DNA of 64,000 nucleotides. Origin: Bacteroidales bacterium. GTDB lineage: Bacteria; Bacteroidota; Bacteroidia; Bacteroidales; F082. Positions within the stretch are counted from its first letter, which is position 1, and each line of letters begins with the position of its first letter. Under the pieces are notes generated by a model. The model searched no databases, was not told the origin of the DNA, and saw nothing but the letters and a program-made list of their open reading frames with translations. This document shows positions 37,658 through 47,309 of the stretch, piece by piece. The stretch covers positions 62,001 through 126,000 of the forward strand of contig JANJUV010000019.1 in assembly GCA_024710405.1 (NCBI GenBank), in the 5' to 3' direction. Both the position numbers and the translations under genes were made by a program.

Positions 37658-39298
37658 ATGCAGCGGGCTTTATTCTATTTGGTATTCTTTGTTTTTTCAG
37701 GTACTATTATTCAGGCACAAAACAATAACAACTTTGAATTATCAAAGAGCGTTGACATTTATATGAGTCTGCTAAAGGAACTCAACCTTAACTATGTTGA
37801 TGAGATTGATCCAACGAGCCTGAATAAGACAGCAATTGAGGCTATGCTGAATGCACTTGACCCTTACACGGTTTTTATTCCTGAATCGCAGATTGAAGAG
37901 TTTCAGCTGATGACCACAGGTGAATACGGCGGAATAGGTTCATTGATACAGCAATCGGGTGACTATATAATCATTTCAGAACCATATGAGGGATTTCCTG
38001 CTCAGAAGGCCGGCCTAATACCTGGCGACAGACTGCTCGAAATCAACGGGTTGGATATGCAGGGGAAAACAAGCCAGGAGGTTAGCGAGATACTGAAAGG
38101 GCAACCGGGTACATCGATAACCATAAAAGCTCAGCGGGAAGGTGAATCAGAGCCTTTCACAAAGCAACTTATCCGAGAAAAAATCCGTATCGACAATATT
38201 CCTTATCATACTGTTCTGGCAGGAAGCATTGGATATATCAGGCTTTCGGGTTTCACGCAAAAAGCTGCTGCTGAAATGAAAGAGATTTTTATGGCGATGA
38301 AAGAGGCACATCAGCTGAAAGGATTAATCATTGATCTGAGAGGCAATGGAGGTGGATTACTCAATGAAGCGGTTGATATTACGAATTTGTTTGTGCCTAA
38401 AGGAGAAATCGTTGTTACGACCAAAGGAAAAACTTCGGAGCAAAATACGGTACACCGTACACGTATGTCACCGGTGGATACGGAGATCCCTATTGTAGTG
38501 CTGGTAAACGAAGCCAGCGCATCTGCAAGTGAAATTGTTGCCGGGGCTTTGCAGGATTTTGACAGGGCAGTAATTATAGGTCAGCGTACTTTTGGAAAAG
38601 GTTTGGTGCAGAATGTTGTTCCATTGTCCTACAACACCCAGTTAAAAATAACAATAGCTAAATACTACATTCCTTCAGGAAGATGCATTCAATCAGTTGA
38701 TTATGCAGATAATAATCCGGCCCTCAACGGCACTGCCAGCAAAGAAACAGTAGCAGGTGAATTCAAAACACGAAAGGGCAGGATGGTGACCGATGGTGGT
38801 GGTATTGTACCGGATATACTCCTTGAACCATTGCAGTTTAGTGCGGTCAGCTCAAATCTTTATGCGCGTAACTTTATTTTCGATTTTGCAAATCTATATG
38901 CCCGAAAGCACTCTTCAATAGTTGATGCTGAGAGCTTTGGTATTGATGATGAAACATATACCGAATTCGTTGAATTTGTTCAGCAGAAAAACTTCACCTA
39001 TCGTACTGAAAGCGAGGATATGATTGAAGCGCTCAGAAAAATTGCTGAAGAAGAAAACTATTATCACGCAGTAAGCCCGCATATTACTGAACTTGAAAAA
39101 CAACTCATTGAATACAAAAAGAATGATATATTCAAACACAGGTCAGAAATTGAGGAAATGCTTAAAGTTGAGATCGCTTCAAGGTATTATTATCAGAAAG
39201 GGAAAATTATTGCCTCACTACAGAATGATCCTGAACTGAAGAAAGCGATTGATGTTGTCTCCGACCAGGAACTTTATGTAAAACTGCTCTTGCCCTGA
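37658..39298 (+). CDS. S41-family C-terminal processing protease
   Basis: Periplasmic serine protease related to CtpA/Prc. 546 residues: signal peptide (ending ..GTIIQAQ), helical N-terminal region with LNALDPYTVFIPE, PDZ domain (about 90-175, GLIPGDRLLEINGLDMQGKT), protease core with LIIDLRGNGGGLLNEAVD, catalytic Ser in NEASASASEIVAGAL (about residue 285-290) and Lys in GQRTFGKGLVQ (about 313), then a charged helical C-terminal domain of about 150 residues. Substrates are not inferable. Confidence 0.93.
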   Translation: MQRALFYLVFFVFSGTIIQAQNNNNFELSKSVDIYMSLLKELNLNYVDEIDPTSLNKTAIEAMLNALDPYTVFIPESQIEEFQLMTTGEYGGIGSLIQQSGDYIIISEPYEGFPAQKAGLIPGDRLLEINGLDMQGKTSQEVSEILKGQPGTSITIKAQREGESEPFTKQLIREKIRIDNIPYHTVLAGSIGYIRLSGFTQKAAAEMKEIFMAMKEAHQLKGLIIDLRGNGGGLLNEAVDITNLFVPKGEIVVTTKGKTSEQNTVHRTRMSPVDTEIPIVVLVNEASASASEIVAGALQDFDRAVIIGQRTFGKGLVQNVVPLSYNTQLKITIAKYYIPSGRCIQSVDYADNNPALNGTASKETVAGEFKTRKGRMVTDGGGIVPDILLEPLQFSAVSSNLYARNFIFDFANLYARKHSSIVDAESFGIDDETYTEFVEFVQQKNFTYRTESEDMIEALRKIAEEENYYHAVSPHITELEKQLIEYKKNDIFKHRSEIEEMLKVEIASRYYYQKGKIIASLQNDPELKKAIDVVSDQELYVKLLLP

Positions 39299-39317
39299 TG
39301 TTTACTAATGACTTAAA

Positions 39318-41021
39318 ATGACATATTTTTACAAGAAACAATTTCATTCCGACGCATATTTTGTTGCTTTGCTTTTGCTGGCGATGAGTATTCCTACCTC
39401 ACGTTTCACTATGAGTGTGTTCCAGTTTACCATTCTGGGACTTTGGTTGTGGTCGGGCTTTTCGTTTGAGGTCACATTCAGATTTTTCAGAAAAGCTAAC
39501 TTTTTCAGGGCTGTCTGGTGTTTTTTAGGCTATATGCTCCGACTCACACGAAATAATCTGGTTACTAAGTTTGCCCTGTTTTATCAGAACAAAGTGGCGA
39601 TGATCTTTGTGTCATTGTTTCTGCTGCATCTGGTAGGTCTAATACACACATCCGACTATCAGTATGCACTCAAGGATCTCAGAACCAAACTGCCTTTACT
39701 GTTATTACCGATTGTGCTGAGCACTATGGAACGGATCAGTTTCAACAGGATGAAATTGTTACTTATATTGTATGTTTTGACCGTTTTTACAGGTACTGCC
39801 TTTGGATTTATTGAGTACCTGAAACAGGAGTTCACCGATATCCGGCAGATTTCCGTGTTTATTAATCCTGTTCGTTTCAGCCTGAATATTGTATTTGCTG
39901 TCTTCATCCTCATATGGTTTGTGTTTTACGACCACACCCTGAAGTGGAAATGGAGAATAGCTGCTGCAGCTCTTGCTGTGTGGCTGACAGGCTTTTTGTT
40001 TCTAATGGAATCTGCAATTGGAATGCTAAGTGTTTTTTTGATTATTGTAGGTCTTTTACTTGTCAGGTTGTTTTTCCTGTCGACAATAAAAGTCAGGGTA
40101 TTAACTGTGGTTGTTCTTGTTGTGTTGCCTGTAATCGGATATTTCTACCTCAACAAAGTTATACGTGAGCTTACCACTCCGCCACCAGTAGATTATGCAC
40201 TTCTGGATAACCATACGAAGCTTGGTAATCCTTACGTGCATGACACAATTCATTTCGGAATTGAAGATGGAAAGTATGTAGGTCTTTATCTTTCCCTCGA
40301 TGAACTTCAGGAAGCTTGGGATAAACGCTCTGATCTGAAATTCAATGGCAGGGACAATGCCAACCAGGAACTTAAATACACTCTTATCCGGTTTATGACT
40401 TCACTTAATTTGCGCAAGGATGCAGAAGGATTGGCCGGAATGACTGACAAGGAAGTAAGAATGGTCGAGAATGGCATAGCCAACATTAATTATGTTACCA
40501 GCCCAAGTCTTCGCACACGCATCTCAAAAATTTTACTTGGGTACACAATTTATACAAGCCTGAACGATCCAAATGGCAGTTCAGTAATGCAAAGAGTTGA
40601 ATATCTGAAGGCCTCGTTCCATATTATCAGGCAACATTTCTGGATAGGAGTCGGAACAGGAGACCTGCCTTTTATTTTCAGAAAAACCTATGAAGAAATA
40701 GAATCCCCGCTTCAGCTGCAGTGGCGGTGGCGTTCACACAATCAATACCTGTCTGTTTTCATTGCGTTTGGTGTTTTCGGTTTTGCATGGTTTGTTTTTG
40801 CGTTGTTCTACGTGTACTTTAAGTCAGGTATGCACCGCAATTATTTTTATTCGGTATTTTTTGCCATTTTATTACTTTCAATGCTCACCGAGGACACTAT
40901 TGAATCTCAAGACGGTGTGACGTTTTTTGCCTTTTTCACTTGTTTTTTTCTGTTTGCCGTCAAAAGACCCGAAGAAGAGATTCCGAAAGATGATGCAATT
41001 CAGTTGAATCATGTATCTTAG
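39318..41021 (+). CDS. O-antigen ligase-like (Wzy_C) membrane protein
   Basis: 567 residues with 10-12 predicted membrane segments and a large extracytoplasmic loop (about 270-440). The Wzy_C region near the C-terminus has GVGTGDLPFIF...RSHNQYLSVFIAFGVFG, the typical HN.YL...GI.G pattern of O-antigen ligases and polymerases. Likely acts on lipid-linked glycans at the periplasmic face; which glycan is unknown. No other polysaccharide genes are adjacent. Confidence 0.82.
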   Translation: MTYFYKKQFHSDAYFVALLLLAMSIPTSRFTMSVFQFTILGLWLWSGFSFEVTFRFFRKANFFRAVWCFLGYMLRLTRNNLVTKFALFYQNKVAMIFVSLFLLHLVGLIHTSDYQYALKDLRTKLPLLLLPIVLSTMERISFNRMKLLLILYVLTVFTGTAFGFIEYLKQEFTDIRQISVFINPVRFSLNIVFAVFILIWFVFYDHTLKWKWRIAAAALAVWLTGFLFLMESAIGMLSVFLIIVGLLLVRLFFLSTIKVRVLTVVVLVVLPVIGYFYLNKVIRELTTPPPVDYALLDNHTKLGNPYVHDTIHFGIEDGKYVGLYLSLDELQEAWDKRSDLKFNGRDNANQELKYTLIRFMTSLNLRKDAEGLAGMTDKEVRMVENGIANINYVTSPSLRTRISKILLGYTIYTSLNDPNGSSVMQRVEYLKASFHIIRQHFWIGVGTGDLPFIFRKTYEEIESPLQLQWRWRSHNQYLSVFIAFGVFGFAWFVFALFYVYFKSGMHRNYFYSVFFAILLLSMLTEDTIESQDGVTFFAFFTCFFLFAVKRPEEEIPKDDAIQLNHVS

Positions 41022-41041
41022 CACCCAATTAACAGCCTGAT

Positions 41042-41530
41042 ATGGAAAAACAAGTAATATCACTTGAATTTCAGATCGAGAATGATAGCGCTGCGTTACC
41101 GGAACATGATTTAATGCTGCTGGCACAGGCCTCTGAAGCTGCTGACAAAGCCAATGCACCTTATTCGGGTTTTTGTGTCGGAGCCGCTGTGTTGCTCGAA
41201 AACGGTCACATAATAACAGGAAACAATCAGGAAAATCCTGCTTACCCTTCAGGTTTATGCGCCGAAAGAGTGGCGCTGTTTTATGCATCAGCTCAGTATC
41301 CCGGCGTTGCTGTTAAAGCGATTGCAATAACTGCGCGAAGTCATCACGGGATTATTGACAGACCCATTCCGCCCTGCGGGGCATGCCGTCAGGTAATGGC
41401 CGACAGCGAAAACCGCAGTGCTTCCGAAATGCGCGTGATCATGCGCGGACACACCGGTCCGGTTATGATATGCAACAGCATGAGCATGCTGCTGCCGCTA
41501 TCTTTCGTTGATGAATACCTACCTAAATAA
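41042..41530 (+). CDS. cdd: cytidine deaminase
   Basis: Zn-dependent deamination of cytidine/deoxycytidine to uridine in pyrimidine salvage. 162 residues with NAPYSGFCVGAAVLLENG, the catalytic LCAERVALF (zinc Cys and catalytic Glu) and PPCGACRQVM (two zinc Cys), the tetrameric-type architecture. Five bases separate it from the ChaN-like gene. Confidence 0.95.
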   Translation: MEKQVISLEFQIENDSAALPEHDLMLLAQASEAADKANAPYSGFCVGAAVLLENGHIITGNNQENPAYPSGLCAERVALFYASAQYPGVAVKAIAITARSHHGIIDRPIPPCGACRQVMADSENRSASEMRVIMRGHTGPVMICNSMSMLLPLSFVDEYLPK

Positions 41531-41535
41531 TCCAT

Positions 41536-42405
41536 ATGATTAGAAAATTTTCCTTGCTGATATTGGCATTCTTGCTGTTCGTTTCGTTCAGAAGCGACAA
41601 ACCGGCCTACATACTTTACAACAAAACCGGTAAACAAGTGAAGTTTAAAAGACTTATCGAATCCGCAAAGAAAGCGGATGTGGTTTTTTTTGGTGAACTT
41701 CACAATAATCCCATCAGTCACTGGCTTCAGGTTGAACTCACAACGGAGTTGCATAATGCCTTTGGAGCCAATCTGGTGATGGGTGCCGAAATGTTTGAAG
41801 CCGACAATCAGGAGGGTCTTGACCAATTTCTGAGCTCAGAAATTGACAAGGAAACGTTCAAAAAATCAGTGAGGCTATGGCCTAACTATAAAACAGACAT
41901 AGAGCCACTTGTTGAGTTTGCAAAAGACCATCAGCTGCGTTTTGTTGCCACAAACATCCCCCGGCGCTATGCTTCAATGGTTTACCGGAACGGTATTGAA
42001 TCATTGGACACGCTGCCGGATCATGTAAAAGCATGGATTGCCCCACTACCGATGCCTTACGACCCTGAATTACCCGGCTATAAAAACATGCTGACCATGA
42101 TGGGCGGTACACCCGGACATACTTCTGAAAACTTTCCCAAAGCTCAGGCAATCAAAGACGCTACAATGGCATGGTTTATTGACCAAAACCTGAAAAGCGG
42201 ACAGAAATTCATTCACTTCAACGGAACCTACCACAGTGATAATTTCGAAGGAATCATTTGGTATCTGCGGAGGCTACGTCCCGAATTGAGCATTATGACC
42301 ATTGCGACTATCGAAGCAGGTGATATCAGTAAGCTTCCGGATGAAAAGAAAGGCGTGGCCGATTTTATTTTAGCGGTTCCTGAAAACATGACTAAAACCC
42401 ACTAG
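41536..42405 (+). CDS. ChaN-family (haem-binding/TIKI-like) protein
   Basis: 289 residues: N-terminal hydrophobic signal (LLILAFLLFVSF) without a lipobox cysteine, unlike classical ChaN lipoproteins. Core has DVVFFGELHNNPISHWLQ (GExH motif), VMGAEMFEADNQEGLDQFL, FVATNIPRRYASMV and a late FNGTYHSDNFEGI. Campylobacter ChaN binds haem; related TIKI proteins are metalloproteases. Whether this one does either is not shown. Cotranscribed with cdd probably; convergent with, and overlapping by 4 bases, the cNMP-binding gene. Confidence 0.83.
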   Translation: MIRKFSLLILAFLLFVSFRSDKPAYILYNKTGKQVKFKRLIESAKKADVVFFGELHNNPISHWLQVELTTELHNAFGANLVMGAEMFEADNQEGLDQFLSSEIDKETFKKSVRLWPNYKTDIEPLVEFAKDHQLRFVATNIPRRYASMVYRNGIESLDTLPDHVKAWIAPLPMPYDPELPGYKNMLTMMGGTPGHTSENFPKAQAIKDATMAWFIDQNLKSGQKFIHFNGTYHSDNFEGIIWYLRRLRPELSIMTIATIEAGDISKLPDEKKGVADFILAVPENMTKTH

Positions 42406-43166
42406 GATATTTCTTCTTTCTGATTTCCTGTGATGATGTTGTTGAATACCTCATCCATGCGCATCAGCGATTGCTTCAGTATCTGATTGTATTCTTTCAG
42501 TTCCTTGTCACCGGGATGCAATTGCGCTATCAGGTCGCTCATCATCATAGCACTGGTAAGTGGGTTTTTCAAGCCATGAATCAAGATGCTGACCAGTTTC
42601 TTTTTGTTTTCGTTAAGTTCGATCAGTTGAACGTTTTGCTCTTCGAGTTGTTTTTTTTGTTCTTTAATTGCGTTATGCTGCGCCTCAATTTCCTGCTTTT
42701 GTTTGCTGATTTTGAGGTAGCTCTTCGAAAGTTTGTCTTCTAGTTCATTCATCTCACGCATCCGACGTACCTGAGTAATTAGAATGCCTACAAGCAGACC
42801 GGGATGATCCATCATAAAAGGCATAAGTCCATTATTGTTGAGCACAAGCAGCAGACAAGGTTTTTCGGTTGTTACGGATGCAGATCTTTTGTTTTGGTCA
42901 ATCAGGGCATATTCGCCGAAGACTTCCCCTTCGCCAAGCCGCGTTATCACGTGGTTTCCATCGTGCACCCTTACTTCGCCTTCAGCAATGATGTAGCATT
43001 CGCGTCCGATATCACCCTTGCGGAATACAGGCTCCTGCGGACGGGTTCGTTTTTCGGTCAGTTTGCCTGCCAGTTCCTGCAGGGCCGACTCATTGAGCGA
43101 ACGGAAGACTTCAAAGGTTCGGAGAAGAGCAATTCGCTTTTCAATGGAAATTTCCTGATCTGACAT
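42402..43166 (-). CDS. cyclic-nucleotide-binding-domain protein with coiled coil and lone DHp-like helix pair
   Basis: 254 residues: cNMP-binding domain (about 15-135) with the phosphate-binding cassette FGEYALIDQNKRSASV (acidic and Arg positions kept), a coiled coil (about 140-190, Glu/Gln/Lys rich) and a C-terminal segment resembling a histidine-kinase dimerisation domain, KKKLVSILIHGLKNPLTSAM, with the phospho-accepting His in H-x-x-K-N-P. No HATPase domain follows; the protein ends about 45 residues later. It may be a dimeric phosphotransfer or scaffold protein. ATG at 43166. Confidence 0.8.
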   Translation of the reverse strand: MSDQEISIEKRIALLRTFEVFRSLNESALQELAGKLTEKRTRPQEPVFRKGDIGRECYIIAEGEVRVHDGNHVITRLGEGEVFGEYALIDQNKRSASVTTEKPCLLLVLNNNGLMPFMMDHPGLLVGILITQVRRMREMNELEDKLSKSYLKISKQKQEIEAQHNAIKEQKKQLEEQNVQLIELNENKKKLVSILIHGLKNPLTSAMMMSDLIAQLHPGDKELKEYNQILKQSLMRMDEVFNNIITGNQKEEIS

Positions 43167-43195
43167 GTGCTGGCTTATGGATGATTATGCGATCA

Positions 43196-43224
43196 CAAAA
43201 CTACATAAATCACCTAACGTCAAA
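43196..43224 (-). promoter_or_regulatory. promoter of the cNMP-binding protein gene
   Basis: Minus strand TTTG (43221-43224) and TAGTTTTG (43196-43203), spacing 17, predicted leader about 26 bases. Confidence 0.55.
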
Positions 43225-43363
43225 TGAGCTTGCAAGGGTTTTTTTAATCTGATGCGCTGTGATGCTATGTTTTATGTGGGAAAACTTTGCCATGCAAATA
43301 GATGAAGTTATTTTATAGTGCTATACAATTTTCTGATAAGGTACATCTATAAGACACTGATAA

Positions 43364-43984
43364 TTATATTATTAAAGAAGATATAGGTGTTTCATTGTCC
43401 TTTTCAGTTTTTGAGCCATTTTGAAACTCCTGCATCAGTTCAGGGAAAAACATCCTGAAATCATCAAGGAATTCACCATAATGGATTTTCAAAAAACCAA
43501 CAGCTTGATCCATCCCTGAGTCAAATCTGGCCCGGCGCGACATGCCATTGAAAACCCGTTGCAGGTCGTTGAGGTTTGCATATCCTACAAGCCAGTTTTG
43601 TGCGATCATCCAGGGCAAAATCCTTTTCGACCTTGGAGGAAGTGACGCATAGCGCACAATCAACAGCTTATAAACTCTTGTGGCAAATGCCGACAGGTCC
43701 TGATCCGTGTATTCACTCCAATACTTTGCCAGAAAATGATCAAAATATATGTCTGTAACAACTCCTGAGTATTTGCGGAAAGCTGGCTGCAGCCGTTCTA
43801 TGCTTTTTCTAACCACCGGATGATGGTCAGTGAAATCATCAATCGCCCTATGGAGTAAAACACCTTGCTTTACACCGGGTGAGTATCGTTCGAGCAAATT
43901 TCCCTTGATGCTGTCGGCCACAAAATTGCCAAACAGAATGTCAGGATCGTTACCAGAAAGAAAGGCATGTGCGAGAAAATTCAT
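43364..43984 (-). CDS. ACP phosphodiesterase-like (AcpH/DUF479) protein
   Basis: 206 residues, all-helical HD-like fold: MNFLAHAFLSGNDPDILFGN, FVADSIKGN, GVLLHRAIDDFTDHHPVV and SGVVTDIYFDHFLAKYW, matching the AcpH family, which removes 4'-phosphopantetheine from acyl carrier protein. The metal-binding H..D and DHH residues are present. Follows the haem cluster at 45 bases on the same strand; no functional link is evident. Confidence 0.88.
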   Translation of the reverse strand: MNFLAHAFLSGNDPDILFGNFVADSIKGNLLERYSPGVKQGVLLHRAIDDFTDHHPVVRKSIERLQPAFRKYSGVVTDIYFDHFLAKYWSEYTDQDLSAFATRVYKLLIVRYASLPPRSKRILPWMIAQNWLVGYANLNDLQRVFNGMSRRARFDSGMDQAVGFLKIHYGEFLDDFRMFFPELMQEFQNGSKTEKDNETPISSLII

Positions 43985-44029
43985 CCGGATTTGCCGTTTA
44001 TGACCAAATGAGATGAAATCCGATCAAAA

Positions 44030-45064
44030 TCATAACCTCTGGAACTCAAAAGTTGGATAGCCTTTTTCGCCTGCTTCGGAACCTTCGGTAGCATAAAAGT
44101 TGACAAACCTAAGTTTGAAGTACATTTCATTTCGTGTGCGCAACACATAGATCTTTTCAGGTTTAACTTCATAAAAAACATTACCTGTCTCAACATCGCC
44201 CAGCACATCTTTCCAGTTGTAGCCGACCACATCCAGCTTATCCGAAAATGTAAAAGTACCAATGCCCTGCAAACTGATGCTGTCGAAGGTGCTCATGCTA
44301 TCGACCGCAACAAAGGTATTAAATGGATTGATGAGCGCTCCTGTAACCAGATATGGATAAGCTGTGCCATCGTTGGTGAACAACAATGTGGTGTATTGTG
44401 TAAAGAGCAGGTCGTAGGACTGTTTGGAAGGTTCAGGATACACTTGACTACCACCATTATTAAACGAAAAATATGAGTAATTGGTGTTCGGGTCTTTATC
44501 CACTCTGCCCTGAATCATGTTGCTGCCATTGAGGTTGGCCACAGAAAAGTAGTAACTTGAGCCGATAAGGCTGTCGAAAGTGATTTTTCTAAAACCCAGC
44601 ACATTGCCGAATTCATCGTAACCCCTGTCAATAACATAGACTTCATTTGAATAAGTGGTGTCCGTTCCTTCAATGGTCATCCAGTTGCCAATAGCCGTCG
44701 AATCGCGGTTCCCGGAGGAAGGATCGAATAAGTAAGTGAATCCGGCCTGAGACAACACTTCCGACAGGTCATATTTTCCGGTTTGGGCAGCCTTCATAAA
44801 CCCGGCAGTGTTGAGCATGATGCGGAACCCTTCGGCTGAGTTTTCAAACATCAGGTCGAAATCGGCTTTGTGATTCGTGGAAACAATTGCCTGCTGATCG
44901 AGGTCTATGTACACCTGGTATTTGTAATTCTGTGTCATCGGAGCTACCATAGTAATTTTTTCGCCGCGATCATAAGGGATAATTCGCTCATCTTCCTTAA
45001 AACAGCCTGTGAACAGAAAAACAATGCCTGATGCCAGAAACAATAGAAACAAAGGATTGCGCAT
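44030..45064 (-). CDS. HmuY-like haem-binding lipoprotein
   Basis: 344 residues beginning MRNPLFLLFLASG. Type II signal peptide with lipobox FTGC, so anchored in the outer membrane. The mature part has HmuY-family features: YKYQVYIDLDQQAIVSTNHK, ADFDLMFEN, and internal beta strands (YFKFANLNGS-like YYFSVANLNGSNM). HmuY proteins take haem from host or environmental proteins and pass it to a TonB receptor. It starts 2 bases after the receptor's stop, so it is translationally coupled to it. ATG 45064 gives the lipobox; the frame extends upstream without signal. Confidence 0.8.
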   Translation of the reverse strand: MRNPLFLLFLASGIVFLFTGCFKEDERIIPYDRGEKITMVAPMTQNYKYQVYIDLDQQAIVSTNHKADFDLMFENSAEGFRIMLNTAGFMKAAQTGKYDLSEVLSQAGFTYLFDPSSGNRDSTAIGNWMTIEGTDTTYSNEVYVIDRGYDEFGNVLGFRKITFDSLIGSSYYFSVANLNGSNMIQGRVDKDPNTNYSYFSFNNGGSQVYPEPSKQSYDLLFTQYTTLLFTNDGTAYPYLVTGALINPFNTFVAVDSMSTFDSISLQGIGTFTFSDKLDVVGYNWKDVLGDVETGNVFYEVKPEKIYVLRTRNEMYFKLRFVNFYATEGSEAGEKGYPTFEFQRL

Positions 45065-45066
45065 GT

Positions 45067-47298
45067 TTAGAATTGTTGGAACAAAATATTCAGTTTTACA
45101 AAATAACTTCTTCCCCAACCCACCGCCGATGAAGTTGTACCACCTGAGTGTATTCCGCCTGTACCGGTGTCTCCTTTAATGCTGATGTTGGTGTTGTCAA
45201 AGAGGTTCTTTGCACCGATCTGCAGATTCAGGCGGTTATTCCACAGTTGTTTTGATACTGAAACGTCCATGGTGTGATATCCATGCATTATGGTTCGGAG
45301 GAGGTTTCCGTCGTTGCCGAGAAATACCTCGGGATAATCGCCATTGTATTTATAGTAAACATCGAAACTGATATCGGGTCTTCGCCACAGATAGTTTATG
45401 GAACCCAGAATATCATAGGTGTATATGAAAGTTTGCTTATCTGTTGAATGAAGCAATTGTTTCCGACCGGTTTGCCCAATCCCGGTTTTTACCTCTAGCC
45501 AGGGATACATCCGGTTATTAAAGTTAAGCTGAAATCCTTGTGTGATCAAGTTGTCCAGATTAACATATGTGTACAATGCCTCTTCAGGGTCAACAATGGC
45601 TAAGGTGATGCTGTTGCGTATGTTGTTGTAAAACAGATTTAATTCCACACCATAATCATAAGTAGCTTTCACCTGATGATACTTTAAAGAAGTGTTGATG
45701 TTCTGGGAATTTTCTGCCTTCAGATTCTCGTTGCCCCTTATATTATGATTGATATCAACAAATTCGAGGTATAATTCCTTGATCGAAGGGGCTCTGAAAC
45801 CTTTTGCATAGGATACCCTCAGAGTGAGTGGTTCGCTGATATCCCATCTGGTGTTTAATGAATAGACCAGAGGGGCTATGTATTTGGTGTTGTAGCTGTA
45901 GCGAAGACCAGGCTGAAGCATCCACCTGATGCCCGGTCTTATTTTGAAGCTGACGAATGCAGCATAGTCTCCCATAGATTGTTTTCTATCCAAAACCCTT
46001 TTCCCTGCCCCATCCTCATAATTCAGGTCGATACCTAACTGATAATTGAAAGGTCCAGACTCGGTGCTTTTACTGAACTCGGCCCTGAGCAGGTATTGAC
46101 CAAAAGAGGAGGTATCATGATCCGAAAGGTTTTTTGTAAGACTTTTTTCGAGTTTGGTAAGGTCGTTGAAATATGTGTTTTTCCTCCGGTCAAAGTAAGA
46201 ATAGGATGTCAACACATTCAGAAATCGGTCACGAAACAATGGTGTGTTCAGGTCAAGTTTTGTCGTAAGGCGGTTGATGTTGAAATGACTGTCGAAGGCA
46301 TTTTCATAATATGGCTTTCTGAGGTTTCCCTTGTCGAGTATAAATTCGTTGAAATAGGAAGTGGTGAACCTTAAACGGGTTGACTGCTGCTGGTAACCAA
46401 TGCTGGCATCAGCATTGTATTGTCTTTTCGGTTTCCATCTTTTCGAACGGCTCGTATCAACCGGACTATATCCCCCAAAAAAGTTCCTTGCACCTGCAAC
46501 GGAGGCCGACCACCTGTTTTTCCTTAACGACACATCGCCATTGAAATTATAAACCCCTGCTGATTCAGTATAAGATGTTGCCTGCGCTTTGATTTTATTG
46601 TGCTTGTTTTCTTTGGTGATCACATTGATTACCCCGGCAAGTGCATTGCTCCCATAAATCACCGACATAGGACCTTCAATAATCTCGATGTGTTCTACAT
46701 TGTAAAGGTTTAACTGTCCCAGATCTATATTACCGTTCATCCTGCCGATTACCGGTACACCGTCAATCAGGAATTTGATGTGCTCTCCACCAAGGCCTTG
46801 AAGGGTTATTTTTGATCCAAGCGCTCCGTCATGCGCTGTTCTTATATTCAATTCACCGGCCATCAGTTCCCCCAGGTTCGATGAAGCCTTTCGGTTGATC
46901 TGCTTCGATCCGATTACCTTAACCCTGAATATCGATTTGTCAATGGGCTGAGGGGTATATTGGCCTGTGACCACGACCTCATCCATATTATAGACTACGG
47001 GCTGCAGTTTTATGGTGAGGCTTTGCCCGGGATTGATTGTATCTGAAAAAGTACGGTATCCAACGTAAGTAACATGGAGGTAACTAAGATGCCTTACTGG
47101 ATTGGCTGCGACGCCTTCAAAGTTTGTTATGGAAGTGTTAACTTCCTTTTTATCAGCACTTTCAAATTGTATGTGTGCAAAAGGAATGGATTCGGAAGTG
47201 CGCGCATCAAGTATCCTGATCACCGCTTCCTGGCTGTGCAGGTTTAGTGCACAGCCAGAAAACAGCACGATCAGGAAAAAGGTCAGTAAGGCCTTCAT
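45067..47298 (-). CDS. TonB-dependent outer-membrane receptor (probable haem receptor)
   Basis: 743 residues: signal peptide (ending near LNLHSQ; an FSGC at its end is a weak lipobox), an N-terminal carboxypeptidase-like beta-sandwich (about 25-105), plug domain (GELMAGELNIRT, LQGLGGEHIKFLIDGVPV, IEIIEGPMSVIYGSNALAG) and a 22-strand barrel with FRAPSIKELYLEF and a C-terminal ILFQQF. Sandwiched between two HmuY-like genes, 11 and 2 bases apart, so haem or a related porphyrin is the likely ligand (inferred from neighbours; homolog HmuR). Confidence 0.9.
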   Translation of the reverse strand: MKALLTFFLIVLFSGCALNLHSQEAVIRILDARTSESIPFAHIQFESADKKEVNTSITNFEGVAANPVRHLSYLHVTYVGYRTFSDTINPGQSLTIKLQPVVYNMDEVVVTGQYTPQPIDKSIFRVKVIGSKQINRKASSNLGELMAGELNIRTAHDGALGSKITLQGLGGEHIKFLIDGVPVIGRMNGNIDLGQLNLYNVEHIEIIEGPMSVIYGSNALAGVINVITKENKHNKIKAQATSYTESAGVYNFNGDVSLRKNRWSASVAGARNFFGGYSPVDTSRSKRWKPKRQYNADASIGYQQQSTRLRFTTSYFNEFILDKGNLRKPYYENAFDSHFNINRLTTKLDLNTPLFRDRFLNVLTSYSYFDRRKNTYFNDLTKLEKSLTKNLSDHDTSSFGQYLLRAEFSKSTESGPFNYQLGIDLNYEDGAGKRVLDRKQSMGDYAAFVSFKIRPGIRWMLQPGLRYSYNTKYIAPLVYSLNTRWDISEPLTLRVSYAKGFRAPSIKELYLEFVDINHNIRGNENLKAENSQNINTSLKYHQVKATYDYGVELNLFYNNIRNSITLAIVDPEEALYTYVNLDNLITQGFQLNFNNRMYPWLEVKTGIGQTGRKQLLHSTDKQTFIYTYDILGSINYLWRRPDISFDVYYKYNGDYPEVFLGNDGNLLRTIMHGYHTMDVSVSKQLWNNRLNLQIGAKNLFDNTNISIKGDTGTGGIHSGGTTSSAVGWGRSYFVKLNILFQQF

Positions 47299-47309
47299 AT
47301 TAAATTGCT

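Noticed and set aside
45067-47298. TonB receptor as a lipoprotein (FSGC near the signal-peptide end)
   Set aside because: A Sec type I cleavage near LNLHSQ is more usual for this family, and Phe at -3 is unusual for a lipobox.
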